The notes below the pieces were generated by a model. That model was not told the origin of the DNA, ran no database searches, and saw only the letters and a list, made by a program, of their open reading frames with translations. A program made the translations under genes and the position numbers. From Alcanivorax sp. 24 (GTDB lineage: Bacteria > Pseudomonadota > Gammaproteobacteria > Pseudomonadales > Alcanivoracaceae): a DNA stretch of 64,000 bases. The DNA lies in assembly GCF_004360225.1 (NCBI RefSeq), contig NZ_SNUA01000007.1, positions 1 through 64,000 of the forward strand, in the 5' to 3' direction. Of this stretch, positions 35,914 to 45,162 are shown in pieces; positions within the stretch are counted from its first letter, which is position 1, and each line of letters opens with the position of its first letter.

Positions 35914-37314
35914 ATGAAAAAGAACGCTTTTTATAAGCAAGCACTAGCGGTAGTGATCGGTACCCTTATATCTGGCGCCCTCGGAGCGGCCTCTATCTTC
36001 GATGCCGATGAGGTGGTGGATCTTTACCAGGCTGGAGCTCAGGTGCGGTTTCAGGGGTTCGATATCACGTCGCTACCGGATGACCGGTTTGCGGCGACTT
36101 GGGTGGAACATAATATTGAAACCGACTTGGATCGGGTCAGGCTGGCACGCTTCGACCAGAACGGTCACATCGTGGGAGACATTCTGACAGTATCTGAAAA
36201 TAGCGCTTACCCGGATTTCGGCTTGTCAGAACCCATGGTCGATGCCAGTGGTAGTGGTGGCCTGGTGGTGGTTTGGGGTGGTGGCTCGAAAATGGACTCC
36301 TCGGATTGCCGAACAAACGTGATGTTAGGTCGAGTGGGGATTGACGATAGCGTATCAAGTCCATGGCTGGCCTCGCCTGGATACGGGTATAGCTGTAATC
36401 CGGATTTATCGGTAAATCAAGATGGGTGGTCCCTGGTAGCTATGTCCTACGATATTGGGCACGGTTATGTCTATCAATTGTCCGTTCCCGAGGGCGGGGG
36501 AGGGGGGCATTTTCTCCTTGGCTCGGACACTAATCTGGACATACCTGTAGCAGTAGCCATACAAGAGGGTAGTGGCCAGATTATCTGGCCGGTAATTAAA
36601 GATGGTGACACGGTTCTGATGGTGATGCGTCACAGCTATTTTGGTTCGGAACCGCCTAGAGAGCCCTGGGCGCTGGATGCTGGGATAGGCGAGGGCGAAA
36701 GGTTATATCAAACTTTCCCGGTCTTGGCGGCTGGCTCGGATGGTGGATATGCCAGCGCTTGGTTTCAAAGTGCCACAGTTAACACGCAAAAGGTATTTAG
36801 TCAGCGAATTCAATATATAAACGCCGATGGTAGTGCGGGTGCATCGGCCACTATTGGAGAGGATTCACTCGATGTCTTGTCAGGTAAACCGGATATGGCC
36901 GGGGACCGAAACGGAACATTTCTCATCGGCTGGACCGTTTTGGAGAATGGAGAGCCTCGTTACCGAAAAGTCACGGCTTTCGACGAGGAAGGGGTAATAG
37001 ATACCCCGGCAGTCATTGTGTCCAAGGGCGCCCCGGGTTTGTTCGATGCATCCGCCAACACCAGAGTGGCGTTGAACGCCGACCTGGCGGTGGCCGCTTG
37101 GTATGAGCAGGCTGATGGTAACAGTGGCCCTGTTTTGAAGGCTCGTATTGGTTCCCCTCCGAAGCGTTCGGATGTCGGACAGGGTAGTGGTGGTGGGGGC
37201 GGTTCTACCGGACCTGTGTCGTTTTTTGGGCTGGCCCTATTGGCACTGCGACGTCAGCTCACTTATAAACAGACCATTCGCCATGACTCTGAATTGAAAG
37301 GGTATTCAACGTAA
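35914..37314 (+). CDS. hypothetical secreted protein with GlyGly-CTERM-like sorting signal
   Basis: A 466-residue exported protein. The signal peptide is MKKNAFYKQALAVVIGTLIS and a little beyond. The body is beta-rich with repeated Gly-Asp turns, suggesting a propeller or sandwich. Near the C-terminus GSGGGGGSTGPVSFFGLALL then ALRRQ resembles a GlyGly-CTERM anchor cleaved by rhombosortase. Unusually, 18 further residues follow the Arg pair, so the stop may have been lost. No rhombosortase gene is in the window. GCAGGGA precedes ATG 35914. Confidence 0.65.
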   Translation: MKKNAFYKQALAVVIGTLISGALGAASIFDADEVVDLYQAGAQVRFQGFDITSLPDDRFAATWVEHNIETDLDRVRLARFDQNGHIVGDILTVSENSAYPDFGLSEPMVDASGSGGLVVVWGGGSKMDSSDCRTNVMLGRVGIDDSVSSPWLASPGYGYSCNPDLSVNQDGWSLVAMSYDIGHGYVYQLSVPEGGGGGHFLLGSDTNLDIPVAVAIQEGSGQIIWPVIKDGDTVLMVMRHSYFGSEPPREPWALDAGIGEGERLYQTFPVLAAGSDGGYASAWFQSATVNTQKVFSQRIQYINADGSAGASATIGEDSLDVLSGKPDMAGDRNGTFLIGWTVLENGEPRYRKVTAFDEEGVIDTPAVIVSKGAPGLFDASANTRVALNADLAVAAWYEQADGNSGPVLKARIGSPPKRSDVGQGSGGGGGSTGPVSFFGLALLALRRQLTYKQTIRHDSELKGYST

Positions 37315-37395
37315 GAGGAGGCGGGATGGGGTGGGTTGCCATCATGTGTCGCCTGGGGCGTTTCTGTGGGTTTATAGGACGTAAGGGTGGAAGAA

Positions 37396-37854
37396 ATGTT
37401 GGGGTTCTCGGTTTCTGAGGTTGATGCCGAATCATTGCCTTGGGCTTTGTTGCTGGAAGCCGATCCTTCCGAACGGAATGTGCGTAAGTATTTGACGGGT
37501 GCTCGGTGCTTCTCAGTGAAAAAGAGCAACGACATAGTCGGCGTCTGCGTACTCAACACCATCGGCGACGGCGTCCTGGAGCTATTCAATATCGCCGTAT
37601 CCCCTGATGTGCAAGGCCAGGGTGCAGGCTCGGCCCTGCTGCGCCAAGTGATTGACCAGTGCCGGTCCGAGGGCGTGCGCCGTATCGAGCTGGGTACCGG
37701 TACCTTTGGCTATCAGCTGGCGTTCTATCAGCGCCAGGGGTTTCGTGTGGAGGGCGTGGTCCGGGATTTCTTCCTTGATCATTATGATGAGCCGGTGATG
37801 GAAATGGGGGTCCAGCATAAGGACATGCTAAGGTTGGGGCTGGATCTCCATTAA
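37396..37854 (+). CDS. GNAT-family N-acetyltransferase
   Basis: A 152-residue acetyltransferase. The acetyl-CoA loop is VSPDVQGQGAGSALL, preceded by strand ELFNIAV and followed by GVRRIELGTG and YQRQGFRVEG. The substrate is unknown. GTG 37387 would add three residues. The gene stands alone between secreted-protein genes. Confidence 0.85.
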   Translation: MLGFSVSEVDAESLPWALLLEADPSERNVRKYLTGARCFSVKKSNDIVGVCVLNTIGDGVLELFNIAVSPDVQGQGAGSALLRQVIDQCRSEGVRRIELGTGTFGYQLAFYQRQGFRVEGVVRDFFLDHYDEPVMEMGVQHKDMLRLGLDLH

Positions 37855-38062
37855 CGCAAGCACAGGATGTGGTCATGAAATTGGATACAGGGCTGTCCCG
37901 AAATTTTGACATAGCCCGCTTGCACGCAACACGCTGGCACGCCAACACGCCCATCGAGACTCGTGAGCCGTTCCCTCCGCGGCTTCGTTGCTCCCAATTG
38001 CGGGAACGGTGGGCTGAGGGAGCGGTGGGCGATCCTCCGTTCACCTACGCGGATTTGGAACA

Positions 38063-39130
38063 GTGAACAGGGGCCTGTTGTATGTCACATCGGCCGTTTT
38101 TCTGGGCATGGCGTCAACCGCCTGGTCTCAAGTCACGATCGAGGGAATGTCCGCCAAGCACGCGACTTTGGGCGATTATGCCGAGTTTCATTTTCCTCTG
38201 GTGCAAGATAAGACGAAAGCCGCGCGACGGATCAACACCTGGTTGCAGGTGAGCTTGCTGGAGCGCTTCCCCGGCGGCCCCGGCGAGACGCCGTTCGATG
38301 CCGTTTGGCCAAAGGAAGGCAGCTGGACCGGGGTGACCTATCTGGATTATCAGGTAGTGACCAACAGCGAGGGATTTCTCTCCATCGTTTTCAACGGTGA
38401 ATACACCGGTGCCTACCCGTCGGCTTTTTCCCAGAGTTACCGGTTTGAAACGCGGACCGGACAACCCCTGTTTCTGACTACTTTGTTTACTGATGATGGC
38501 GTGCAAAAACTGCGGTACCGGGTGGATGAGCTGCAGCTTGATGATATCGATGCCTTCCTGAAAGCGGCTCCTTCGAGTGGTCTGGATCAGGAGGAAGCGG
38601 AGACCCAGGCGGATCTGTATCGGGAGTGCGGCGAGAACATCCGCAAGGGATTGTACGATGAGCGCGAGTGGCAGCTGCGTGCCGATGCCCTGGTGATGAT
38701 GCGAGGGTGCGGTTTTCCCCATGTGGCGCGGGCGCTGGATGACCTCGGCGATAAGGAAAGCCGGTTTGACTATGAGACGCTGGCGCCCTGGCTGAACGAA
38801 TATGGCCGCTGCCTGTTGCTGGAGAAACGAACCGATTGTCCGTTGCCGGAGCGCGGCCCGGAGGGGGTGTTCTTTGGGGAAATCGACGATCGTTTCCCCG
38901 TGACGCTGGTTCTGGGCGCCTGGTCCGGCCCGGCCTGGTATGCCTACGATAAGTACAAGGTGCCGATACGTTTGCATCGGGAAGCGAGTAAGGAGGGAGA
39001 ACGGGTGCTGACGCGCCGTGATGATGGGGATAGCACCGAAGCCTTTACCTTGAAATGGACCGACCAGGGTGGTCTGGCCGGGACATGGCGGCGTCCGGGC
39101 AAGGTGCCACTGCCTGTCCGCTTGAACTGA
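38063..39130 (+). CDS. hypothetical secreted protein with PdaC/RsiV-like (DUF3298-type) features
   Basis: A 355-residue exported protein with a short signal peptide (GLLYVTSAVFLGMASTAWSQ) and a GTG start. The segment YQVVTNSEGFLSIVFNGEYT, then GAYPSAFSQSYRFETRTGQP and LFTDD, resembles the PdaC/RsiV domain that binds peptidoglycan or lysozyme. The C-terminal half is unassigned. It is 12 bp upstream of the amber-split gene, and the two are probably an operon. Confidence 0.6.
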   Translation: MNRGLLYVTSAVFLGMASTAWSQVTIEGMSAKHATLGDYAEFHFPLVQDKTKAARRINTWLQVSLLERFPGGPGETPFDAVWPKEGSWTGVTYLDYQVVTNSEGFLSIVFNGEYTGAYPSAFSQSYRFETRTGQPLFLTTLFTDDGVQKLRYRVDELQLDDIDAFLKAAPSSGLDQEEAETQADLYRECGENIRKGLYDEREWQLRADALVMMRGCGFPHVARALDDLGDKESRFDYETLAPWLNEYGRCLLLEKRTDCPLPERGPEGVFFGEIDDRFPVTLVLGAWSGPAWYAYDKYKVPIRLHREASKEGERVLTRRDDGDSTEAFTLKWTDQGGLAGTWRRPGKVPLPVRLN

Positions 39131-39142
39131 TTGGAGCGCGCC

Positions 39143-41077
39143 ATGTTGGGTCGGCGGACAAAACAGGCAGGGATGGGGCTGGCGGTTCTGGTGGTGTCCT
39201 TGAGCCATGGGGAGGAGACCATGCCGGCCTTTCCTGATGAGACCGCCGTCTCCTGGCGGGTGCTGGACGACGGTGTGCGTAGCCGCACACCGGATGCCTT
39301 GCGCATCCCCGTGGTGACCCTGGACCCGGGGCGCCTGATTGGTTCGGAGCGTGCCTATATTCTGGTTCAGGCGCCCTATGGTCGAGTCTGGCCGGTAGTG
39401 GCGGAGGCGCTGGCGGATCACGGGGTGGTGTTCGAGCAAGGCACGCCGCCGCTGTACAGTCTTGAGGAGCCCTGGCTCGAGGTGCTGTTATCCAGAAACG
39501 GCGAATGGCGGGCACTGCTGTCGTCGACACCGGAGGGGCGAGATCTGGATGCGGCGGTAGCCGATGGCGCGCTAACGGCCGAGGAACGGACCTGGCGTCG
39601 CCATCAGGCCCGGGCGCGGACCGAGGTGTCCCGAGAGAGGCTGTCCCGCTTGCCGGTGGCCCAGGCGGAATATGCACGGGCCGAATCTGTCCGTGAGTGG
39701 ACTCAGGGGCGGCGTGGCAAACAGCAAGTGACATTGACGGTCACCGTGTTTGATGCCGGGGCGGTGTTTGGCACCACGGCGACGGTGATCGATATTTACC
39801 GTGATCAGCGGTTTCCCAATCCGGACTACCCGAGGCTATGGGCGGCGGATGGGGTGCCGACCCTTTTTTCCCAAACGTTGGTTCCCGCGGATCTGTTCGG
39901 TGAGGTCATGCGCGCACTGGATGTGGAACTGCCTGACGCGGCCCGCCGTTTAAGCGACACCCCATCCCGTTGGCATGGGCCCGTGGCGCCACCGCCGGGG
40001 CCAGTAGAGCCGAGTTTGCGGTATGCCACTCAAGCGGATCTGGCGATCACGCCGGAGATCCATACTCTCACCAGCGCGGATCCCTTTACACCGAAAACTC
40101 TGCAGGCTCTGGCCAACGGTAGCCTGGCTATTGGTGTGGAGCGGGCGGCGTTGCTCGATGGTGAACAAGGCTGGATCGCCGAGCTTTGGCATTTGATGCC
40201 CAGGGAGCAACGTCTGGAAGTGTTATGGCAGGGATGGCAGGGGGTGGACTCGCTGTTCCTGGACCCGGCCACCGGGGCCTTGTGGTTCCGTGGCGATAAA
40301 CACTGGTTTCGTTTTCGATCCGATCAGCAGGGGGCGCGGCCGGTGTCACTGTCGTTGCCCGCCGCCGACCCCGATGCGCGGATGTCCTGGCAACTGGATT
40401 CCCACGGGTACCCCCGACTCTGCTCTGATCGTGTGGACCGGATTTATCGTTACCGGGAACAGAAGGGTGGAAAGGGACACTATGCCGTGGCGGAGGTGCC
40501 CCGCGCGGCGTTTTTCAGTCAACCCCCGCGGCCTGCGCTCTGGCAGGGAGACGCTGTATGGGTGCAGGATCAGTATGGCATGGCGGAGCTGGATCCGGCG
40601 TCGGGGCGGGTGGCGCGCGTGATCCGGGCGCCACAACGTTCTGGCCGTGTTTTCGACGAAGGAACGCCGGAGGGCAGCGTATCCGGGGACGTCATCCCGC
40701 CCTGGCCGGCGGTCGGGTCACCGTCGGGGTAGTGGGTTACCGGAGGTTTCCGATTGCATCGGGGGCAAGGAGAAAACGAAGCCCCGTTAGTGGGACTGCA
40801 TGTCTTCGACACCGCCAGAGCCGAGTACCTGTATTCCGCGGTGCTTGATGGCCAGAGCCGGGTATCGGCGGTGGCGGCGTCGGCGGAAGGGCGGTGGCTG
40901 GCAATGGCGGCGGGTAATCACGTGCAGTTGTGGGAGGCGCGTACGGGGCGTACACCGATCACGTTGAACGTGCCCACTTCGGTCTCCGTGACGGCATTGT
41001 CCTTCGCCCCGGATGGCGGTGGCCTTTATGCTCTCACCGGGTCGTCGGTGTTGCACTGGCGCTTGCCATCCCTGTAA
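39143..41077 (+). pseudogene. secreted WD40-like protein interrupted by an in-frame amber codon
   Basis: A single reading frame of 645 codons with a TAG at 40730-40732 (codon 530). Before it: signal peptide (RTKQAGMGLAVLVVSLSHG) and a long body with beta-propeller-like repeats. After it, in the same frame, the text continues naturally: AVGSPSG-stop-WVTGGFRLHRG, then GLHVFDTARAEYLYS, HVQLWEARTG and SFAPDGGGLYALTG, which are WD40-type blades. Readers may see it split as 39143-40732 and 40754-41077. It is either a nonsense mutation, a read-through site or a sequencing error. Function unknown. Confidence 0.75.
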
Positions 41078-41111
41078 TCGCGCGTTCTCTTTTTTTGATC
41101 AAGGAGTACAC

Positions 41112-41936
41112 ATGCCGAACCGCTGGTTTGCCGCCGTGATGGGCGTGTTGGTGCCGCCGCTGGCCTTTGTTTATCTGTCACGCTGGTGGTGGGTGCTGGT
41201 GTATTTGCTGGCAATGCTGGCGGCCGGTGGGGCGGATCTGGCCTTGGCCGGCCAGGGGGTTCCATCCGGTATCGGGCTGCTGGTGTCCATCGCCGCCGCG
41301 GTGCACGCCTTTGTGCTTGCCGGGCGCGTTCGTTTCGATGGCCGGCGACGCTGGTTCAACACCTGGTGGGGCGCGCTCAGCCTGCCACTGGCCTTCGTTG
41401 TGGTTATCTTCACCGCGAGAGCGTTCCTGTTTGACCTGTTCCGGATTCCGTCCTCCTCCATGGCGCCGACGCTGCAACCGGGCGGTTACGCGGTGATGCA
41501 GCGCTGGGGGTACGGCGTCCATGGCGCTTTTGGTCTGACTCTGCACGAAACCGAAGTGGCTGAACGCACACCGCCACGCCGGGGAGAGTTGTTCGTGTTC
41601 CGTCCGCCGGAAATGGCCGGGCAGCTGTTCGTCATGCGGGTGGTCGGTTTGCCGGGGGACCATGTTCAGTACGCGAACAAACAGTTGGTCATAAATGGTG
41701 GGCCGGTACTCACGGTATTTCGGGACGTAGGGGGATTCGCCGCCGAAACACTCGGCGGCCAGAGCTATTCGGTGCAGTATTCGATGACGGACGGGCCGGG
41801 ACGTCGATTCGATCACGTTGTTCCGGATGGGCACTTCTTTGTTATGGGCGATAATCGCGACAACAGTTATGACAGCCGTTACCTCGGCATGATCCCCGCC
41901 GCGAACATGGTTGGCAAAATCGTGTTGAGCTGGTGA
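41112..41936 (+). CDS. signal peptidase I-family protein lacking the catalytic lysine
   Basis: A 274-residue S26-family membrane protein. AAGGAG at 41101-41106 supports ATG 41112. The N-terminal 110 residues hold four helices. The nucleophile is Ser116 (RIPSSSMAPTLQPGGY), and box E is intact (VMGDNRDNSYDSR). The general-base Lys of LepB (IKRxVGLPGD) is Met175 here (FVMRVVGLPGD), an AAG-to-ATG change. It is therefore probably inactive or uses another base. The position next to secreted-protein genes suggests a dedicated paralogue; the housekeeping lepB is expected elsewhere with lepA. Confidence 0.85.
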   Translation: MPNRWFAAVMGVLVPPLAFVYLSRWWWVLVYLLAMLAAGGADLALAGQGVPSGIGLLVSIAAAVHAFVLAGRVRFDGRRRWFNTWWGALSLPLAFVVVIFTARAFLFDLFRIPSSSMAPTLQPGGYAVMQRWGYGVHGAFGLTLHETEVAERTPPRRGELFVFRPPEMAGQLFVMRVVGLPGDHVQYANKQLVINGGPVLTVFRDVGGFAAETLGGQSYSVQYSMTDGPGRRFDHVVPDGHFFVMGDNRDNSYDSRYLGMIPAANMVGKIVLSW

Positions 41937-41981
41937 TCAAGGGCGAGCAAAGAAAAGGTTCATCGCGGTTTGGAGGGATTT

Positions 41982-42085
41982 AGAATTATCCTCCATCAGG
42001 GACAGCGGAGCCGTGTTACGCTTTTGCGGGAACGTGGTGAAGCAGGTTCCCGCAAAGGCGTAACACGGCTCCGCTTCGAGGTGAG
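41982..42085. repeat. dispersed palindromic repeat, copy 2
   Basis: Arms 42004-42033 and 42046-42075, 30 bp with one mismatch, matching copy 1 at 893-990 in reverse orientation including outer flanks (CTCCATCAGGGA and CTTCGAGGTGAG). The whole 687-bp gap 41937-42623 holds only repeats; no gene is seen. Confidence 0.8.
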
Positions 42086-42117
42086 GGGCTAACGCCTGTG
42101 CTTTTCCAATCGCTGGC

Positions 42118-42180
42118 ATGGACGGACTTCGAAGTCGCTGTGGGAGCCAGCCTGCTGGCGAATGGGCTTGCGGGCCTTAA
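42118..42180. repeat. REP-like element
   Basis: GCTGTGGGAGCCAGCCTGCT and GGCGAATGGGCTTGCGGGCC carry the shared GTGGGAGC...CTGGCGAAT core. Confidence 0.65.
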
Positions 42181-42350
42181 CATTTGCTTGCAGCGGCCCG
42201 CCGCCCGGACAAGCCCCCACAGTGGCGCTGTGGTGACCTCCGAGTTCAGGTCTCCAAGGCCAGCAAAGGCATAACGCACCTCCGCTATTTCGCGATGAGC
42301 CATAAAAAAATGCCGGGAGCAATTTTTAGCGTTGCTCCGCGACGGCCTGT

Positions 42351-42510
42351 CATGCCACGAAGCCGCTGTGGGAAGCGGCCCGGCGGCGCTCCGTTTGGCC
42401 GCGAAGGCCCTGGACTGTTGGCGATTCGCTTGCCAGCAAGCTTCCCACAGCGGCTTCGTGGCATGATCCGTGGGAGACCAGCTTGCTGGCGAATACAGCG
42501 GTTGGTAGCC
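42351..42510. repeat. composite REP/BIME-like palindrome
   Basis: A perfect 25-bp inverted repeat, CATGCCACGAAGCCGCTGTG (42351-42375) and its complement at 42441-42465, encloses cores of the form GGCGATTCGCTTGCCAGCAA. A further copy (GTGGGAGACCAGCTTGCTGG) follows to about 42510. The pairing of head-to-head REP units resembles a BIME. Confidence 0.75.
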
Positions 42511-42623
42511 AGGCCCGTGCCCGTGATTGAAGCGCAGTGGCCCGCGAAACCGCGATGAACCTAAAAAAAAGCGCCGCGCCTGCCAGCACGGCGCCTGCTC
42601 GAAAAGCCATTCACTCAAATCAC

Positions 42624-43370
42624 TTACCCGCCTAAATAGGCGGCCTTGACGCTGTCGTTATCCAGCAGCGCGGTGCCTTCTCCGCTGGCGACGATGCGCC
42701 CGGTTTCCAGTACATAACCGCGATCGGCCACCGCCAGTGCTTCGGCGGCGTTCTGTTCGACCACGAACTGGGTAATGCCCTCTGCTTTCAATTCGCGCAC
42801 GATGTCGAAGATCTGCTCGATGATCAGCGGCGCCAGTCCCATGCTCGGTTCGTCCAGCAATAGCAGCCGTGGCCGTCCCATCAGGGCGCGACCCATGGCC
42901 AACATTTGCTGTTGGCCTCCGGACAGCGTGCCGGCGGTTTGGCGCCGCTTGTCCTTGAGGATGGGGAAGCGTTGATATTGTTTTTCCAGGTCCTCGGCGA
43001 TAGCGGCTTTGTCGTTCCGGGTATAGGCACCGAGCATTAAGTTGTCTTCCACCGACAGCCCGGAGAACACCTGGCGCCCCTCCGGTACTTGAACGATGCC
43101 GCGACGAACGCGATCGGCGGCGTCACCGCGCGACAAATCGCCGCCGTTGAAGCGGATCTCCCCACTGGCGGGTTGCAGGCCGGAGATCACCCGCAGCAGG
43201 GTGCTCTTGCCGGCGCCGTTGGCGCCCACCAAGGCCACGGTTTCTCCCGGGGCGATGGTCAATGCCAGCTCGTGAAGCACCTCGATGCGACCGTAGGCGC
43301 TGGTGATGTTGTTGAGTGACAACAACGGCGTCGGTTCGGGGCGAGGAGTGAAGGGGGCGGCGCTGGTCAT
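42624..43370 (-). CDS. livF: branched-chain-type ABC transporter ATP-binding protein LivF
   Basis: A 248-residue ATPase with Walker A GANGAGKST, signature LSGGQQQMLAMGRALM and Walker B LLLLDEPSMGLAP. LAPLIIEQIFDIV is typical of LivF. It is the last gene of livK-livH-livM-livG-livF; its start overlaps the livG stop. Placement beside paaX suggests transport of an aromatic acid, not leucine. Confidence 0.93.
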   Translation of the reverse strand: MTSAAPFTPRPEPTPLLSLNNITSAYGRIEVLHELALTIAPGETVALVGANGAGKSTLLRVISGLQPASGEIRFNGGDLSRGDAADRVRRGIVQVPEGRQVFSGLSVEDNLMLGAYTRNDKAAIAEDLEKQYQRFPILKDKRRQTAGTLSGGQQQMLAMGRALMGRPRLLLLDEPSMGLAPLIIEQIFDIVRELKAEGITQFVVEQNAAEALAVADRGYVLETGRIVASGEGTALLDNDSVKAAYLGG

Positions 43371-44161
43371 GCCGGGACCTCCCGTGCCTGACGTTCGCGA
43401 GCGCCGCCGCCGAGATAGGCGGCGATGACTTCGGGGTGCTCGCGAATCTGCTCCGGAGTGCCTTCCGCCAGTTTGCGGCCGTAGCTGATCACCAAAAGAT
43501 GATCGGATACGTTCATCACCAGTTTCATGTCGTGCTCCACCAGCACCACGGTGATGCCTTTACCGGCGATCTTCTGAATCACCGATCTCAAGGCGTCGGT
43601 TTCGGTGGCGTTGAGACCGGCGGCGGGTTCGTCCAGCAGCAGAATGTCCGGTTCCGCCGCCAGGGCCCGGGCGATCTCCAGTCGTTTGAGTGCGCCGTAG
43701 GGCATGGCGGAGGCGGCGTGATCCTGATAATCGCCGCAGCCGACGAAGTGCATCAACTCCCGGCATTGTTCGCGGCAGGCTCGATCCGCTTTTCTCAAGC
43801 CCGGCAGTTTGAGCATGGCGGCGAGCGCGCCGCTGCCGAGATGGCGGTGACGGCCCAGCATGACGTTTTCCAGCGCGCTCATGTTCATGCAGATCTGCAG
43901 ATTTTGAAACGTCCGCGCCATGCCCATTTCGCAGAGCTTGTGGGGTGCCCGGCCGGTGATGTCGCGGCCCCCCAGGGTAACCGTGCCGTCGCTGGGCTGG
44001 TACAGACCGGTCACCAGATTAAACAATGTGGTTTTACCGGCGCCGTTGGGGCCGATGATCGAGTGCACATGGCCACGTTGTACCTCGAAAGACAGATCCT
44101 CGATGGCATGCACGCCGCCGAACTCCTTGCTCAGATTGGTGACGGAAAGCAGAGCGCTCAT
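43367..44161 (-). CDS. livG: branched-chain-type ABC transporter ATP-binding protein LivG
   Basis: A 264-residue ATPase starting MSALLSVTNLSKEFGG, with Walker A GPNGAGKTT, the LivG-type MARTFQNLQICMNMSALENV and Walker B LLLDEPAAGLN. The signature is degenerate (ASAMPYGALKRLEIARAL), as usual in LivG. The frame is open farther upstream, but that part overlaps livM out of frame. ATGA overlaps couple it to livM and livF. Confidence 0.93.
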   Translation of the reverse strand: MSALLSVTNLSKEFGGVHAIEDLSFEVQRGHVHSIIGPNGAGKTTLFNLVTGLYQPSDGTVTLGGRDITGRAPHKLCEMGMARTFQNLQICMNMSALENVMLGRHRHLGSGALAAMLKLPGLRKADRACREQCRELMHFVGCGDYQDHAASAMPYGALKRLEIARALAAEPDILLLDEPAAGLNATETDALRSVIQKIAGKGITVVLVEHDMKLVMNVSDHLLVISYGRKLAEGTPEQIREHPEVIAAYLGGGARERQAREVPA

Positions 44162-45162
44162 TGGGCACCTCGCTGCAGTCGCTGGAGCACGCTGGGCAGC
44201 AGGCCCCGCGGCAGAAAGATCATCACCGCCATCAGAATAGCGCCGAACACCACCATCTCCAGCTCCTGAAAATCGGTAAGGAACTGGGGAATGAGCACCA
44301 GGATCGCGGCGCCGATGATGACACCGAAAGTGGATGCCATTCCGCCAAGTACGACGATGGTAATCAGTTCGATGGAATGTTCGAAGGACGCCACGGTGGG
44401 GGTGATGAAGCCGCTGTAGTGGCCGTAAAGGCTGCCGGCGACGCTGGCGTAGACAGCGGATATGACAAACACACGCAGCTTGTATTTGGCGGTGTCCACG
44501 CCTGCCACCTGGGCGGCGATCTCGGAACCGTGCAGGGCACGCAAGGCCCGGCCCAACGGGGAGTCGATGATGTTCAGCGCCAGCAGGACCGCGATCACCA
44601 GGACCGCGGCGGCAAGCAGATACCACAGTTCCACGCCGGTGAATGTCAGGCCGGCGAACTGATACTCGCCGAATACGCTCAGCTCGTGACCGAACAGGGA
44701 CAGCGGCGGCAGACCGACGCCGTCCGGGCCACCGGTAAGTTGCTCTTCGTTGTTGAGTACGATGGCGGCGATCACGCCCAGGCCCAGGGTGGCCATGGAA
44801 AGATAGTGACCTTTCAGGTGCAGAATCGGCCGCCCCACCAGCCAGGCCATTACGCCAACGCCGGCGGCGGCGCTGAGCAGGGCCACCATAGGGCTCAGAT
44901 TGTATTGGCTGGTGAGAATGGCGCTGGCGTAGGCGCCGGCACCATAGAAGGCGGCGTGGCCGAGGCTGACCTGGCCGGCGTAGCCCACCAGCAGATTCAA
45001 TCCCACCGCCACGGTGGCGGTGAGGCAGATCTTGGTCAGCAGGTCATAGTGAAAATCGTTACTCACCGCCAATGGCATCAGTGCCAGCATCAGCGCCAAC
45101 AGCAGCAAGCCCCCATAAGGGGAGATCAGAATATTCTTCTTCATCGCGCGCGCTTCCTTCAT
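44158..45162 (-). CDS. livM: branched-chain-type ABC transporter permease LivM
   Basis: A 334-residue permease with 8-10 helices. NLLVGYAGQVSLGHAAFYGA and GLNLLVGYAG-type repeats mark LivM, and the EAA-like loop is GRALRALHGSEIAAQVAGVD. ATG 45162 shares its A with the livH stop (TGATG), so translation is coupled; GTG 45165 is an alternative. Confidence 0.92.
   Translation of the reverse strand: MKEARAMKKNILISPYGGLLLLALMLALMPLAVSNDFHYDLLTKICLTATVAVGLNLLVGYAGQVSLGHAAFYGAGAYASAILTSQYNLSPMVALLSAAAGVGVMAWLVGRPILHLKGHYLSMATLGLGVIAAIVLNNEEQLTGGPDGVGLPPLSLFGHELSVFGEYQFAGLTFTGVELWYLLAAAVLVIAVLLALNIIDSPLGRALRALHGSEIAAQVAGVDTAKYKLRVFVISAVYASVAGSLYGHYSGFITPTVASFEHSIELITIVVLGGMASTFGVIIGAAILVLIPQFLTDFQELEMVVFGAILMAVMIFLPRGLLPSVLQRLQRGAQ

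Noticed and set aside
37869-38066. A 65-codon plus-strand frame between the GNAT and secreted-protein genes
   Set aside because: No domain, poor start signal, and overlap with the next gene; composition is not clearly coding.
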